Origin: an uncultured Lachnospiraceae bacterium
GTDB lineage: Bacteria; Bacillota; Clostridia; Lachnospirales; Lachnospiraceae
Assembly: GCA_947566645.1 (NCBI GenBank)
Contig: CANOKL010000026.1
Span: 1-55,090 of the forward strand
Direction: 5' to 3'
Length of the DNA stretch: 55,090 bases
Below are positions 25,526-34,433 of the stretch, in pieces. How positions within the stretch are numbered: position 1 is the first letter of the stretch; each line of letters begins with the position of its first letter. Position numbers and translations under genes: made by a program. Under the pieces are notes generated by a model. The model was not told where the DNA came from, ran no database searches, and saw only the letters and a program-made list of their open reading frames with translations.

Positions 25526-27247
25526 ATGAAGAAGATCAGCGGCAACAAATTACTGGTAAAGGCACTGAAGGAGGAAGGAGTAGATACGATTTTCGGCTAT
25601 CCGGGAGCATGTACCATTGACATTAGTGATGAACTGTACAAGCAGGATTATACGAAGGTGATTCTTCCGAGACAGGAGATCGCCCTTGTCCATGAGGCGG
25701 ATGCTTATGCGCGCTCTACGGGGAAGACAGGGGTATGCCTTGTGACAAGCGGACCTGGTGCGACAAACCTTGTAACAGGGCTTGCTACGGCATATTATGA
25801 CAGTGTCCCTCTTGTATGCTTTACCGGTCAGGTTGCGAGGCACCTGATTGGAAATGATGCATTCCAGGAGGTGGATATTGTGGGGATTACAAGGAGCATA
25901 ACGAAATATGGTGTAGTGGTTAAGAAGAGAGAAGATCTCGGAAGGATTGTGAAGGAGGCATTTTATATTGCCAGAACCGGAAGACCGGGACCAGTGCTGA
26001 TTGATCTTCCCAAGGATGTGATGGCGGAGCTCGGAAGCCCGGAATATCCGGATGAGGTGAATATCCGAGGCTATAAACCAAGCACGGGTGTGCATATCGG
26101 GCAGTTAAAGCGCGCGCTTAAGATGCTGGGGAAGGCAAAACGCCCCCTTTTCCTGGTAGGCGGCGGCGTGAATATTGCCCGGGCAAATGAGGTGTTTACC
26201 GAGCTGGTGAACCGGACCCATGTCCCGGTAGTGACAACAGTTATGGGACGCGGTGCTGTTTCCACAAGGCATCCTCTTTATATCGGAAATCTGGGGATGC
26301 ATGGTGCGTATGCCTGCAATATGGCGGTGGGTGAGTGTGACCTTCTGTTTTCCATCGGTACAAGATTTAATGACCGGATTACAGGTAAGCTTCATTCCTT
26401 TGCACCCCATGCGCAGATTGTGCATATAGACATTGATACAGCGGCTATTTCGAAAAATGTCCAGGTGGATGTGCCGATTGTGGCGGATGCGAAGGAAGCC
26501 ATTGAGAAGATGCTGGAATATGTAGAGGAATATGATACGGAGAAATGGCTGGCGCAGATTGAAAGCTGGAAGGAGGAGCATCCTCTTGCAATGAAGAGGA
26601 AGCCCATTATGACTCCACAGGATGTGCTGGATGCCATTAATGAGATGTTTGACGAATGTATTATCGTTACAGATGTAGGACAGCATCAGATGTTTACCGC
26701 TCAGTTTGCCGAGATTACGGAGAGAAAGAGGCTTCTTATGTCAGGAGGGCTTGGCACCATGGGATATGGTCTGCCGGGGGCAATCGGCGCGAAGATCGGG
26801 AATCCGGATATGCCTGTCATTTCTATTTCCGGGGACGGAGGAATGCAGATGAATATTCAGGAGCTTGCCACGGCGGTGCTGGAGGAGCTTCCGATTATTT
26901 CCTGTATATTTAATAATAATAATCTTGGCATGGTACGCCAGTGGCAGAAGCTGTTTTACGGAAAGCGCTATTCCATGACCTGCCTCCGCTCGGGTGCGGC
27001 GTGCAGGGGAAGATGCGGAGAGGTGGAATGTCCGGAATATACGCCGGATTTTGTAAAACTTGCAGAGAGCTATGGGGCGAAGGGAATCCGGGTGACGAAG
27101 AGAGAAGAAATCCGTGCTGCGTTTGAGGAGGCAGCACGCAGCACGAAGGTGCCGACAATTATTGAATTTGAAATTGATCCGGAAGATCTGGTATATCCCA
27201 TGATCCAGCCGGGAGGAACCCTGGAGGACATGATTATAGACTGTTAG
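25526..27247 (+). CDS. ilvB: acetolactate synthase large subunit
   Basis: A 573-residue ThDP enzyme that joins two pyruvates, or pyruvate and 2-oxobutyrate, at the first shared step of branched-chain amino acid synthesis. The N-terminal FGYPGACTIDISDELY carries a variant of the usual GYPGG, and the ThDP motif reads SGDGGMQMNIQELATAV ... NNNNLGMVRQWQ. Residues 486-502 hold a four-cysteine insertion (Cys 486, 493, 497, 502) seen in related Clostridia and absent from E. coli enzymes. ATG at 25526 fits the AGGAGG site better than the ATG six bases earlier. ilvN follows. Confidence 0.95.
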   Translation: MKKISGNKLLVKALKEEGVDTIFGYPGACTIDISDELYKQDYTKVILPRQEIALVHEADAYARSTGKTGVCLVTSGPGATNLVTGLATAYYDSVPLVCFTGQVARHLIGNDAFQEVDIVGITRSITKYGVVVKKREDLGRIVKEAFYIARTGRPGPVLIDLPKDVMAELGSPEYPDEVNIRGYKPSTGVHIGQLKRALKMLGKAKRPLFLVGGGVNIARANEVFTELVNRTHVPVVTTVMGRGAVSTRHPLYIGNLGMHGAYACNMAVGECDLLFSIGTRFNDRITGKLHSFAPHAQIVHIDIDTAAISKNVQVDVPIVADAKEAIEKMLEYVEEYDTEKWLAQIESWKEEHPLAMKRKPIMTPQDVLDAINEMFDECIIVTDVGQHQMFTAQFAEITERKRLLMSGGLGTMGYGLPGAIGAKIGNPDMPVISISGDGGMQMNIQELATAVLEELPIISCIFNNNNLGMVRQWQKLFYGKRYSMTCLRSGAACRGRCGEVECPEYTPDFVKLAESYGAKGIRVTKREEIRAAFEEAARSTKVPTIIEFEIDPEDLVYPMIQPGGTLEDMIIDC

Positions 27248-27304
27248 ATGGATGATTTTTTATGATCTGAAGACCGTATGAGTAAGAAGAAGGAGAAGAT
27301 GTAT

Positions 27305-27811
27305 ATGAATAGTATGAAAAAAAGATGGCTCTCTTTATATGTGGAAAATCAGGACGGCGTTCTGTCGAAGATATCCGGGCTTTTTTCTGGAAAATCCTAC
27401 AATATCGACAGCCTGACCGTGGGGACAACTGAGGATCCGACGATTTCCAGAATGACGATTGCAACGGTCAGTGACGACGAGACCTTTGAGCAGATTAAAA
27501 AGCAGCTGAACCGGTTGGTAGAGGTCATTAAGGTGATTGATTTTACCAATGTATTTGTGCGTATGAAGGAGATTATGTATATCAAGGTAGAGAAATGCAC
27601 GCCGGAGGATAAGGTGGAGTGCTTTCAGATTGCGGAGACCTTTAAGGCGAAGGTGATTGATTATGGGAGGGACAGCCTGCTGCTGGAATTTGTGCAGACA
27701 GCGACGAAAAATGATGCGGTGGTGAAGCTTATGAAAGAAGAGTTTAAAAGTATTGAGGTGGTGCGCGGCGGAAGCGTAGGGATTGAGTCCATTAGTATGA
27801 TGGAGCGGTAA
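27305..27811 (+). CDS. ilvN: acetolactate synthase small subunit
   Basis: A 168-residue regulatory subunit. The N-terminal ACT domain (WLSLYVENQDGVLSKISGLF ... NIDSLTVG) binds valine for feedback control, and the C-terminal half is the usual ALS_ss_C domain. It starts 57 bases after ilvB. ATG at 27305 is spaced 9 bases from AAGGAG; in-frame ATGs at 27278 and 27299 are less well placed. Confidence 0.95.
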   Translation: MNSMKKRWLSLYVENQDGVLSKISGLFSGKSYNIDSLTVGTTEDPTISRMTIATVSDDETFEQIKKQLNRLVEVIKVIDFTNVFVRMKEIMYIKVEKCTPEDKVECFQIAETFKAKVIDYGRDSLLLEFVQTATKNDAVVKLMKEEFKSIEVVRGGSVGIESISMMER

Positions 27812-27819
27812 TGGAAATA

Positions 27820-28049
27820 TGACATTTGGGGCAGGATGAGGGAGGACGCAGGTTCCCGTAAAAATAGATCTCACGCAAACGGGACAACACTGCGGTGAAC
27901 TAACCGTTAACTCTGACTAAGACGTTCGGCAGGGGCCTCACGCCTAAGTCGGCGTAAACGGTGGATTTCACCTCCGTTAAAAGCGTCCCCTGATTGTTTG
28001 CTTAGAGATCTATTTTTACGGGAACCTGCTGTGTTTCGGCGAAATGTCA
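27820..28049. repeat. 230-nt element with perfect 25-bp inverted arms (structured RNA or MITE)
   Basis: It begins eight bases after the ilvN stop. Outer arms TGACATTT (27820-27827) and AAATGTCA (28042-28049) flank a perfect 25-bp pair at 27848-27872 and 28005-28029, then GCAAAC / GTTTGC. The interior can form further hairpins: CGGT/ACCG, CAGGGG/CCCCTG, ACGCC/GGCGT and AACGG/CCGTT. ACTAAG (27916-27921) and CTAAGTCGGCG (27944-27954) recur in the element at 44353. There is no ORF. It could be a folded RNA, a transcription end signal or a miniature mobile element. Confidence 0.7.
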
Positions 28050-28190
28050 GATTTGAATTACGCCGGGAGGGGGAGGGTGGATTCAGCCTGTAAGGCGGAG
28101 GAAGGAGGCATGGCGGTGGCTGCGCCGATTGGTGATAACGCGGTTGATGGAAATTTAGACAAGTGCAACCTCGGAATGCCGTCCCGAATC

Positions 28191-28316
28191 GTTATTATAA
28201 GCGGTCTTCCGGGTCGCTAAAGTGGTGGTTTCCGGCATCTGGCCCCTCGTTGAAAGTGACTTTTAAATGGGATGGATGCGTTATTATGAACGGACGGTTA
28301 GTCCGTGAATAGTAAC
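28191..28316. repeat. nested palindromic repeat before ilvE
   Basis: It contains the 99-nt unit at 28218-28316 shared with 25030-25128, ending in GTCCGTGAATAGTAAC. The bases just before it (from about 28169) match the GGAATGCCGCCCCGAATCG module seen before the copy at 5047, so modules have been shuffled between sites. Confidence 0.8.
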
Positions 28317-28356
28317 CGGGCGTATTATAGTTTGTGATAAAAAACAGAGTGCGCTC

Positions 28357-28385
28357 TTGTATTTTGGGGATGATGGTATTATAAT
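28357..28385 (+). promoter_or_regulatory. promoter of ilvE
   Basis: TTGTAT at 28357-28362, a 17-base spacer and TATAAT at 28380-28385, 68 bases before the start codon. ilvE thus seems separate from the T-box unit. Confidence 0.65.
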
Positions 28386-28452
28386 GGATAAGGATGAAAG
28401 CTTGAAAGTACTGTAACTGATATTTACATTTTTTGAGATGGAGGAATGGACG

Positions 28453-29478
28453 ATGGAGAAAAGGAATATTGACTGGGCAAATCTTGGGTTTGGTTATATA
28501 GAGACGGATAAGAGATATGTGTCTAATTTTAAGGACGGGGCCTGGGATGAAGGGGGGCTGACCTCGGATTCTAATGTGGTGATTAATGAGTGTGCATGTG
28601 TGCTTCAGTATGCGCAGACTTGTTTTGAGGGTCTGAAGGCGTATACGACAGAGGATGGGCGTATTGTGATGTTCCGGCCGGATCTGAATGCACAGAGGAT
28701 GGCGAATACGGCGAAGAGGCTTGAGATGGCGGTATTTCCGGAGGAGAGATTTCTTGATGCAGTGCATCAGACAGTAGAGGCTAATGCGGCTTATGTTCCT
28801 CCCTATGGTTCAGGGGCAACTCTGTATGTGCGGCCTTATCTCTTTGGCTCTAATGCGGTTATTGGGGTTAAGCCGGCGGATGAGTATCAGTTCCGTGTAT
28901 TTACAACTCCGGTAGGGCCGTATTTTAAGGGCGGTGCGAAGCCGATTACGATCCGTGTCTGTGACTTTGACCGTGCAGCGCCCCATGGAACCGGGCATGT
29001 GAAGGCTGGTCTTAATTATGCCATGAGCCTTCATGCAATTGTGGATGCGCATAACCAGGGATATGATGAGAATATGTATCTGGATGCGGCGACAAGGACG
29101 AAAGTGGAGGAAACCGGCGGGGCGAACTTTATTTTTGTGACAAAGGATGGTAAGGTGGTTACGCCTAAGTCAGACACGATTCTTCCGTCCATTACAAGAC
29201 GTTCTCTGATGTATGTGGCTGAGAAGTATCTTGGGCTGGAGGTTGAGGAAAGGGAAGTGCCGTTTGATGAGGTGAAGGAATTCGCAGAGTGCGGCCTTTG
29301 CGGTACGGCAGCAGTGATCTCGCCTGTAGGAAAGGTTGTGGATCATGGAAAGGAGATCTGCTTCCCAAGTGGAATGGATGATATGGGGCCGGTAACGAAG
29401 AAGCTGTATGATACACTGACAGGAATCCAGATGGGACATATAGAGGCACCAGAAGGATGGATTCATGAGGTTTGCTAG
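28453..29478 (+). CDS. ilvE: branched-chain amino acid aminotransferase
   Basis: A 341-residue fold-type IV PLP enzyme that swaps amino groups between glutamate and the branched-chain 2-oxo acids. The PLP lysine region appears as VKAGLNYAMSLHAI, and DAATRTKVEETGGANFIFV gives the conserved glutamate and cofactor contacts. The ending GIQMGHIEAPEGWIHEV is typical of the longer BCAT group. The ATG at 28453 lies 8 bases after GGAGGAA. It completes the branched-chain pathway begun by ilvBN upstream. Confidence 0.95.
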   Translation: MEKRNIDWANLGFGYIETDKRYVSNFKDGAWDEGGLTSDSNVVINECACVLQYAQTCFEGLKAYTTEDGRIVMFRPDLNAQRMANTAKRLEMAVFPEERFLDAVHQTVEANAAYVPPYGSGATLYVRPYLFGSNAVIGVKPADEYQFRVFTTPVGPYFKGGAKPITIRVCDFDRAAPHGTGHVKAGLNYAMSLHAIVDAHNQGYDENMYLDAATRTKVEETGGANFIFVTKDGKVVTPKSDTILPSITRRSLMYVAEKYLGLEVEEREVPFDEVKEFAECGLCGTAAVISPVGKVVDHGKEICFPSGMDDMGPVTKKLYDTLTGIQMGHIEAPEGWIHEVC

Positions 29479-29608
29479 CCACGCTGAGGCTTTTACTCAT
29501 GTGCTATCGGGAAAGCAGGCCAGTGAAACGTAAGGTTATTTAAATTGGGCTATACCAGGAGCTGTCATGGCCTCCTGGGTTGTGAATAGTAACGATAGAT
29601 ACAGATGA

Positions 29609-29652
29609 AAAAGGTCACATGTTTTTATACGGTTTGAAACATGTGACCTTTT
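29609..29652. terminator. bidirectional terminator between ilvE and the GNAT gene
   Basis: A perfect 16-bp stem, AAAAGGTCACATGTTT against its complement, with a 12-base loop. A-run and T-run on the two sides suit termination in both directions between convergent genes. Just before it, TGTGAATAGTAAC (29581-29593) is a half copy of the GTTACTAT repeat. Confidence 0.8.
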
Positions 29653-29782
29653 GATGTATGATTTCAATGCAAAATATGCATTTTCCTGCCAGAGAATTTT
29701 TGCACTGGAATCGTGTATATAATGGACGTTTTCCGTCTGTAATTGTAAGGTGATGGACAGTTACGAATTCATAAGATTATGG

Positions 29783-30280
29783 TTAAATGGGGATTCTTGT
29801 ATAGTATTCTTTGTCATCTTCGTGGTGGATATAAGCGCCGTTTTTTTCTTGTACTTTTAGTGAGGCAGGATTGTCTTTATGTACGGAGAAATAGATCTCG
29901 TTTTCTGGTATGATTTCTTTTGCTTTTTTAATGGTGAGCCTTAGTCCTTCGGAAGCATAGCCTTTCCTGCGGTATGTGGGGGAAATTCCGTATCCGATGT
30001 GTCCGGGTCCGTTTCGGAGAAAATCATTGAGATAGTGCCGCAGATTAAAAATACCTACATAAGTCCCGTTGTCTTCAAGAATAAATACAGTGGCAGGTAC
30101 ATATCCTTCAGGAAGGCCGGTTCCATGGGAATAGTCCTCATTCTGTCTGACGTATTCCTGGAATTCTTCAAAGGAAAAACCGAAGGCGTTATTTACGAAG
30201 CCTTTTTCATCCGGAGAAAAGGTGTTCTGCAATTCGTATGCTTTTTTTAGATCGGCATTCCATAGTTCAATTAGTTTCAT
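29783..30280 (-). CDS. GNAT family N-acetyltransferase
   Basis: A 165-residue acetyltransferase. The acetyl-CoA binding segment appears as IGYGISPTYRRKGYASEGLRL, with the R-x-x-G-x-A core, and PASLKVQEKNGAY is the usual late motif. The family acetylates amines on small molecules or proteins; the substrate is unknown. It overlaps hipA by four bases and has an AAAGGAG site inside hipA, so it is translationally coupled to the toxin pair. Confidence 0.9.
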   Translation of the reverse strand: MKLIELWNADLKKAYELQNTFSPDEKGFVNNAFGFSFEEFQEYVRQNEDYSHGTGLPEGYVPATVFILEDNGTYVGIFNLRHYLNDFLRNGPGHIGYGISPTYRRKGYASEGLRLTIKKAKEIIPENEIYFSVHKDNPASLKVQEKNGAYIHHEDDKEYYTRIPI

Positions 30281-31416
30281 GATTTATTCTCCTTTCTTAT
30301 GAGTGTTTCCTCAACAGACGTCTGCACCTGTTCGATCAGGTCGCGGCACTGCTTTTTCTTTAGTCCGGCGGCGGCTCCGACTGCCAGGAGTTCCTTGATG
30401 CCAGGGTTTTTGCCATTTCCATCTACAGTTGTTGTATGCTCCCCATAGTAAGTATTGCTATAGGTCAGATCGTATGCAGGACTTAACCTCCACTGATCTT
30501 CCTCCTCGTGATAGATGTAGGAAAAGTTCTTTGAATGGTCATCACGGTTATGTGCGAACACATTAAAACACATCCGCCGGAACATATTTTCCAGATCTGC
30601 TTCATTGTCCCGGGTAAGAATTTTAGTAAGCTTCATAAGGCTGTGGTAATCAAGGCTTGGCTGAGTGAAATCTAATTCCAGGAGTGCAGAGGCTGTGAGC
30701 ATATGGATACGCTGCGTTTTTCCGTTTTTTACCACTCTGTCAAATCTTTTTGTCCCAAAATATCCCGGGCATTTTGCTGATGGAAACAGGCGGGTTTCGC
30801 TCATGGTTATCCCGCATTTTACGGCACACTTTGAGTAATTGTATTCCATAAGGCCTGAGTCTGTGCCGTCAACATGGGCAGGGAACTTGATGATCCAGTC
30901 TTCGCCGTCAATATGTGTCATGATTTTTGGCCTGGCTCCTCCGCTTGTTCCGCCTAGCCGGTACAGTACATCAAGGTTTTCTGTATATTCTGTATGGAGA
31001 AGCTTCTGGCATTCTGATGCCAGATCATCTAAATTTCCGGATTCTTTTGTTTTATTCAGTATGATCTCAGGGTGGTAGGAGAGTGCACCCATCCCAGAAG
31101 ATCCGACTATGGCAAGACGATCTAAAATGGTAATATCATCCGGATTTATCCCCTTTTTCTTCAGCATCCGTTTAAGCAGGAGTCTTCCCCATGCATCAGG
31201 AAGGCTGTCTGCAAATGCGCCGAATAATCCATTAAAGTAAGGCTTTACGGGTACGAACACCTGCTTTTTTAAGGGGAGTGAAAAGGGGCTGATGGAAAAA
31301 CCGTCATGAAGCCATTCATCATCGTACACAAAGGCGGCTTTTTGTCCGGCTGTTAAAGCCAGAAGCCCCACAGGCCGGTCTTTATATAATACCTGTAATT
31401 TATGATCTGCTTTCAT
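30277..31416 (-). CDS. HipA-like serine/threonine kinase toxin
   Basis: A 379-residue HipA-domain protein. The N-terminal domain (VLYKDRPVGLLALTAGQKAAF) is followed by the kinase core. GGTSGGARPKIMTHIDGEDWIIKF supplies the ATP loop and lysine. The catalytic block is HNRDDHSKNFSYI, and SPAYDLTYSN gives the metal aspartate. In E. coli HipA phosphorylates glutamyl-tRNA synthetase and causes dormancy; the target here is not known. It overlaps the HipB-like gene by 17 bases. All key residues look intact. Confidence 0.92.
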   Translation of the reverse strand: MKADHKLQVLYKDRPVGLLALTAGQKAAFVYDDEWLHDGFSISPFSLPLKKQVFVPVKPYFNGLFGAFADSLPDAWGRLLLKRMLKKKGINPDDITILDRLAIVGSSGMGALSYHPEIILNKTKESGNLDDLASECQKLLHTEYTENLDVLYRLGGTSGGARPKIMTHIDGEDWIIKFPAHVDGTDSGLMEYNYSKCAVKCGITMSETRLFPSAKCPGYFGTKRFDRVVKNGKTQRIHMLTASALLELDFTQPSLDYHSLMKLTKILTRDNEADLENMFRRMCFNVFAHNRDDHSKNFSYIYHEEEDQWRLSPAYDLTYSNTYYGEHTTTVDGNGKNPGIKELLAVGAAAGLKKKQCRDLIEQVQTSVEETLIRKENKS

Positions 31417-31681
31417 TCAGAACCTCCTCTATGTTTCTATAGGGAATCTCTGTAAAAAGATCCCGGATCTCGTCTGCGCAGTCGAGGGCGATTGCAATTT
31501 TAGTAAGTGACAGGAGCGAAATCTGTCCTGTTGCCTCGAACCGTTTTACGGAGCCGTGGCTGACGCCGCTCAGGCGGCTTAGTTTTTCCTGGGAGATACT
31601 TCTCCTCTTGCGGATATTCCGTACCCGGTCTGCTAATTTTTTATTAATTTCCTCAGCAGTTTCCCATCGTAAAGCTTCCAT
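31400..31681 (-). CDS. HipB-like XRE antitoxin
   Basis: A 93-residue protein with a Cro/CI helix-turn-helix at about 30-75 (ISQEKLSRLSGVSHGSVKRFE). It should bind and neutralise the HipA-like kinase and repress the operon, as HipB does. A GGAG lies 11 bases upstream of the ATG. The upstream region holds a MITE-like element with long inverted arms. Confidence 0.85.
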   Translation of the reverse strand: MEALRWETAEEINKKLADRVRNIRKRRSISQEKLSRLSGVSHGSVKRFEATGQISLLSLTKIAIALDCADEIRDLFTEIPYRNIEEVLNESRS

Positions 31682-31775
31682 AGTTTAAAAATCTCCATTT
31701 ACTGATAGATCATGCTTTTTCATGCGGGCATGAAAGGTGTGGGCTTTTGACATTTGTATCATCATAGCACAGATA

Positions 31776-32013
31776 ATCCGTAGTTCCCGCTAGTTAATTC
31801 TGTCTACATTTTATGACAGATAACCATATCCAAAAAGTCCATATAAGAGTAATCTATTCCAAAAAGGCAGTATTTTTATGGACATTTTTCTGCAATGACT
31901 TTGTAGAATGAAACAAATTTAATTCTATCTACATTTTAGATATATACACTCAATCCCAGTAATAACGCATGTTCTAGCAATGTAGAAGGAATTACGTAGC
32001 GGGAACTACGGAT
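31776..32013. mobile_element. MITE-like element with 35-bp terminal inverted repeats
   Basis: The arm at 31776-31810 matches the reverse complement of 31979-32013 at 31 of 35 positions, including an unbroken 17-bp ATCCGTAGTTCCCGCTA. The 168 bases between carry no convincing ORF. I see no clear target duplication. Just outside, GATAATATATTAGC(C/T)AT is repeated directly at 32011 and 32052. The rest of the 569-base gap between hipB and the sigma factor gene is AT-rich and shows nothing else I can name. Confidence 0.6.
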
Positions 32014-32250
32014 AATATATTAGCCATAATATGCAAAAAAAAGATAATACAGATAATATATTAGCTATATTATAACCTGTATTCATGAGAAATGCAATTC
32101 TGCCGATAATAAAATATAGAAAAAAGGATCATTTGTTACATCATTTCTGCTTTCTGATTCGTTATCTATTATAGGGGACGCCCTGGAGCGTGTTTGAAAA
32201 TTTATTCATGTTATCTGCACGCTCTGATATACTCATGAGGAGGAGCTGTT

Positions 32251-32763
32251 TTGACGCGTGAAAATGAGTTATTACATCTGATTAAAAAGGGAGATGCTTC
32301 ATGCTGGGATGAACTGATATCCATGTATTACGAGGATATTTTAAGGTACTGTATCTATCATACTTCGGACAGGGATACGGCGGAGGATGCGGTGCAGGAG
32401 ACGTTTCTTAAGGTCATCCGTTATTTTCCGCAGTACCAGAGCCGGGGGAAATTCCGTGGTTTTCTGTATAAGGTGGCATCCAACACCTGTACTGATTTGT
32501 GGAGGAAAAAGGGAGCGGTAAGCCTTACTGAGGACATGGAATTCCAGGAGACAGGCTATGCCCGGTCAGAAGCAGAGGTGAATTTTCAGTATATGGTGCG
32601 AAGCCTTTCCGAAGAGCTCAGGGAGGTTGTGTACCTTAAGTTTGCCCAGGAGCTTACATTGAGGGAGATTTCCATGGTGACGCAGATTCCCATGAGAACC
32701 GTACAGTCCAGGCTCAGAAGGGCTTTGAAAATCATGAGAAAGGAAATGGAAGGAGAGGTGTAA
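32251..32763 (+). CDS. ECF-type RNA polymerase sigma factor
   Basis: A 170-residue sigma-70 family protein with only regions 2 and 4. Region 2 covers about 15-80 (DTAEDAVQETFLKVIRYFPQYQ). Region 4 covers about 110-165 (LREVVYLKFAQELTLREISMVTQIPMRTVQSRL). It starts at TTG with a GAGGAGGAG site. The next gene starts three bases after its stop and encodes a membrane protein where an anti-sigma factor is often found. An ABC exporter follows in the same unit. Confidence 0.93.
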   Translation: MTRENELLHLIKKGDASCWDELISMYYEDILRYCIYHTSDRDTAEDAVQETFLKVIRYFPQYQSRGKFRGFLYKVASNTCTDLWRKKGAVSLTEDMEFQETGYARSEAEVNFQYMVRSLSEELREVVYLKFAQELTLREISMVTQIPMRTVQSRLRRALKIMRKEMEGEV

Positions 32764-32766
32764 GAT

Positions 32767-33531
32767 ATGGAGCGAAAGCTTAAGAGAGCTTTAAAGGATG
32801 CATTAAAAATAGAAATGGAACCATATGAGAATCCGGATCATAAGGGGCAGGTGCTGTCTTCCGTGAAAAGTATGCGTTCCATTCTAAGAAGGAGAGAGAG
32901 AATCGGGTTTTTTGAGTTTATGCTGCGTCAGATTCCATTTATCGGAAGAGATATCTGGATGATGCAGGGAGGCGCCGCACTCTCGGTATCCCTTGTGCTG
33001 TATCTGATTGTGGGCGGAAATATACAGTATTTTCCGGTCCGCTATATTCCGCTGGTCCTTGGGGTTATGGCGGTTGTGCTTGTGATGACCTCGGTTCCGC
33101 TGATGCTGAGGTCTTACCGGTATCAGATGCATGAGACGGAGATGGCTACGAGGATGTCGCATCTGCATGTTTTCCTGGCATATATTCTGCTTCTGTCTAT
33201 AGAATATCTTGCGGTATTTGCATTTGTGACAGGGGTATCTGTGTATATGGCAGGGCTGCCTGCAGAAAAAGCAGCGGTGTATTTCGTGCTTCCGCTGTTT
33301 CTGGCTGGTGCGGGGTGCGTGCAGCTGATCAGAAGGACGGATGACTGGGAAAATGTATCCAGGAGACTCGGCCTGTGTGAAGGATATTGTATTTTACTGG
33401 TATCGGGACTGGTGCTTTTGTATCACATGAAGCAGCCTGTGTATGACAGCACCGGACTGTGGGCGGTACTGACAGCTGCAGGATTTGTGATGTATGTCCA
33501 GTCTGTCTGTTCATGGGTAAAGGAGATTTGA
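32767..33531 (+). CDS. multi-pass membrane protein, possible anti-sigma factor
   Basis: A 254-residue protein with a hydrophilic, basic N-terminus of about 65 residues and roughly six membrane helices. I do not recognise a named domain. Its place directly after the ECF sigma gene suggests that the cytoplasmic N-terminus restrains the sigma factor, but no HxxxCxxC zinc motif is seen, so this is inference. The following ABC genes may depend on the same signal. Confidence 0.75.
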   Translation: MERKLKRALKDALKIEMEPYENPDHKGQVLSSVKSMRSILRRRERIGFFEFMLRQIPFIGRDIWMMQGGAALSVSLVLYLIVGGNIQYFPVRYIPLVLGVMAVVLVMTSVPLMLRSYRYQMHETEMATRMSHLHVFLAYILLLSIEYLAVFAFVTGVSVYMAGLPAEKAAVYFVLPLFLAGAGCVQLIRRTDDWENVSRRLGLCEGYCILLVSGLVLLYHMKQPVYDSTGLWAVLTAAGFVMYVQSVCSWVKEI

Positions 33532-33548
33532 AAAGGAGGGTAAGTAAA

Positions 33549-34433
33549 ATGGAACTGGAAATTTGTGATATTACCAGGCAGTATAAGGATAAATGTGCAG
33601 TGGACCATGTGTCACTGACGCTGACGCCCGGAGTATGGGGGCTTTTAGGAGCGAATGGGGCGGGAAAGACAACGCTTATGCGGATGATTGCCGGAATACA
33701 GAAGCCTACGTCCGGGTGTATAAAATACGATGGGATCAGGATTGAGGCATTAAAGGAGGGCTACCGGGACATATTTGGTTATCTGCCCCAGGAATTCGGA
33801 TTTTATCCAGGATTTACCGTGAAGGATTATCTGGAATATATTGCTGCCCTGAAAGGGCTTACGAGGAAAGAAACGAAACAGCGCATCAGTACGCTTCTTG
33901 AACGTGTATCCCTGAAGGAAGTGAGAAATAAGAAGATATCCAGGCTTTCCGGCGGGATGAAGCGGCGTGTCGGAATTGCCCAGGCACTTCTGAATGATCC
34001 GGAGGTACTTGTGCTGGATGAGCCTACCAGTGGACTGGACCCGGGAGAACGGGTGAAGTTCCGGAATCTTCTGTCCGAATTTGCCCATGACAGAATTGTG
34101 CTGATTTCAACACATATTGTATCTGATATTGAATACATTGCCACATGTAATGCGGTGATGAAGGATGGGAAGATTATTGCCACCGGAAAGACAGAAGAAC
34201 TGGTTCAGATGGTTGCCGGCAGGGTGTGGTCTGCAGGCATTGACGGAAGGGAGCTTGGAGCCTGTGAGAACCAGGTTATGGTTGTAAATGTATATAATGA
34301 AGGAAATGGTGATGTACGGCTTAGGTATTTGTCTGATGCGCCGGTCATCCCGGGGTCTGAGAAGGAAGAGCCGAGGATGGAGGATCTGTATCTGTGGCTG
34401 TTTCCAGAGAGTGCAGGAAAGGAGAGAATGTAA
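33549..34433 (+). CDS. ABC transporter ATPase (ABC-2 exporter type)
   Basis: A 294-residue ATPase with Walker A LGANGAGKTT, signature LSGGMKRRVG, Walker B VLVLDEPTSGLDP and the switch histidine in STHI. After the core, about 80 residues form a C-terminal extension. The ATG at 33549 lies after AAAGGAGGG. The partner permease gene begins at the base after its stop codon. Confidence 0.9.
   Translation: MELEICDITRQYKDKCAVDHVSLTLTPGVWGLLGANGAGKTTLMRMIAGIQKPTSGCIKYDGIRIEALKEGYRDIFGYLPQEFGFYPGFTVKDYLEYIAALKGLTRKETKQRISTLLERVSLKEVRNKKISRLSGGMKRRVGIAQALLNDPEVLVLDEPTSGLDPGERVKFRNLLSEFAHDRIVLISTHIVSDIEYIATCNAVMKDGKIIATGKTEELVQMVAGRVWSAGIDGRELGACENQVMVVNVYNEGNGDVRLRYLSDAPVIPGSEKEEPRMEDLYLWLFPESAGKERM

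Noticed and set aside
25550..27158. Minus-strand frames opposite ilvB
   Set aside because: IlvB is unambiguous and these frames show no domain.
27848..28029. Group II intron or IS element
   Set aside because: At about 180-230 nt it is far too short, and it has no reverse transcriptase or transposase frame.
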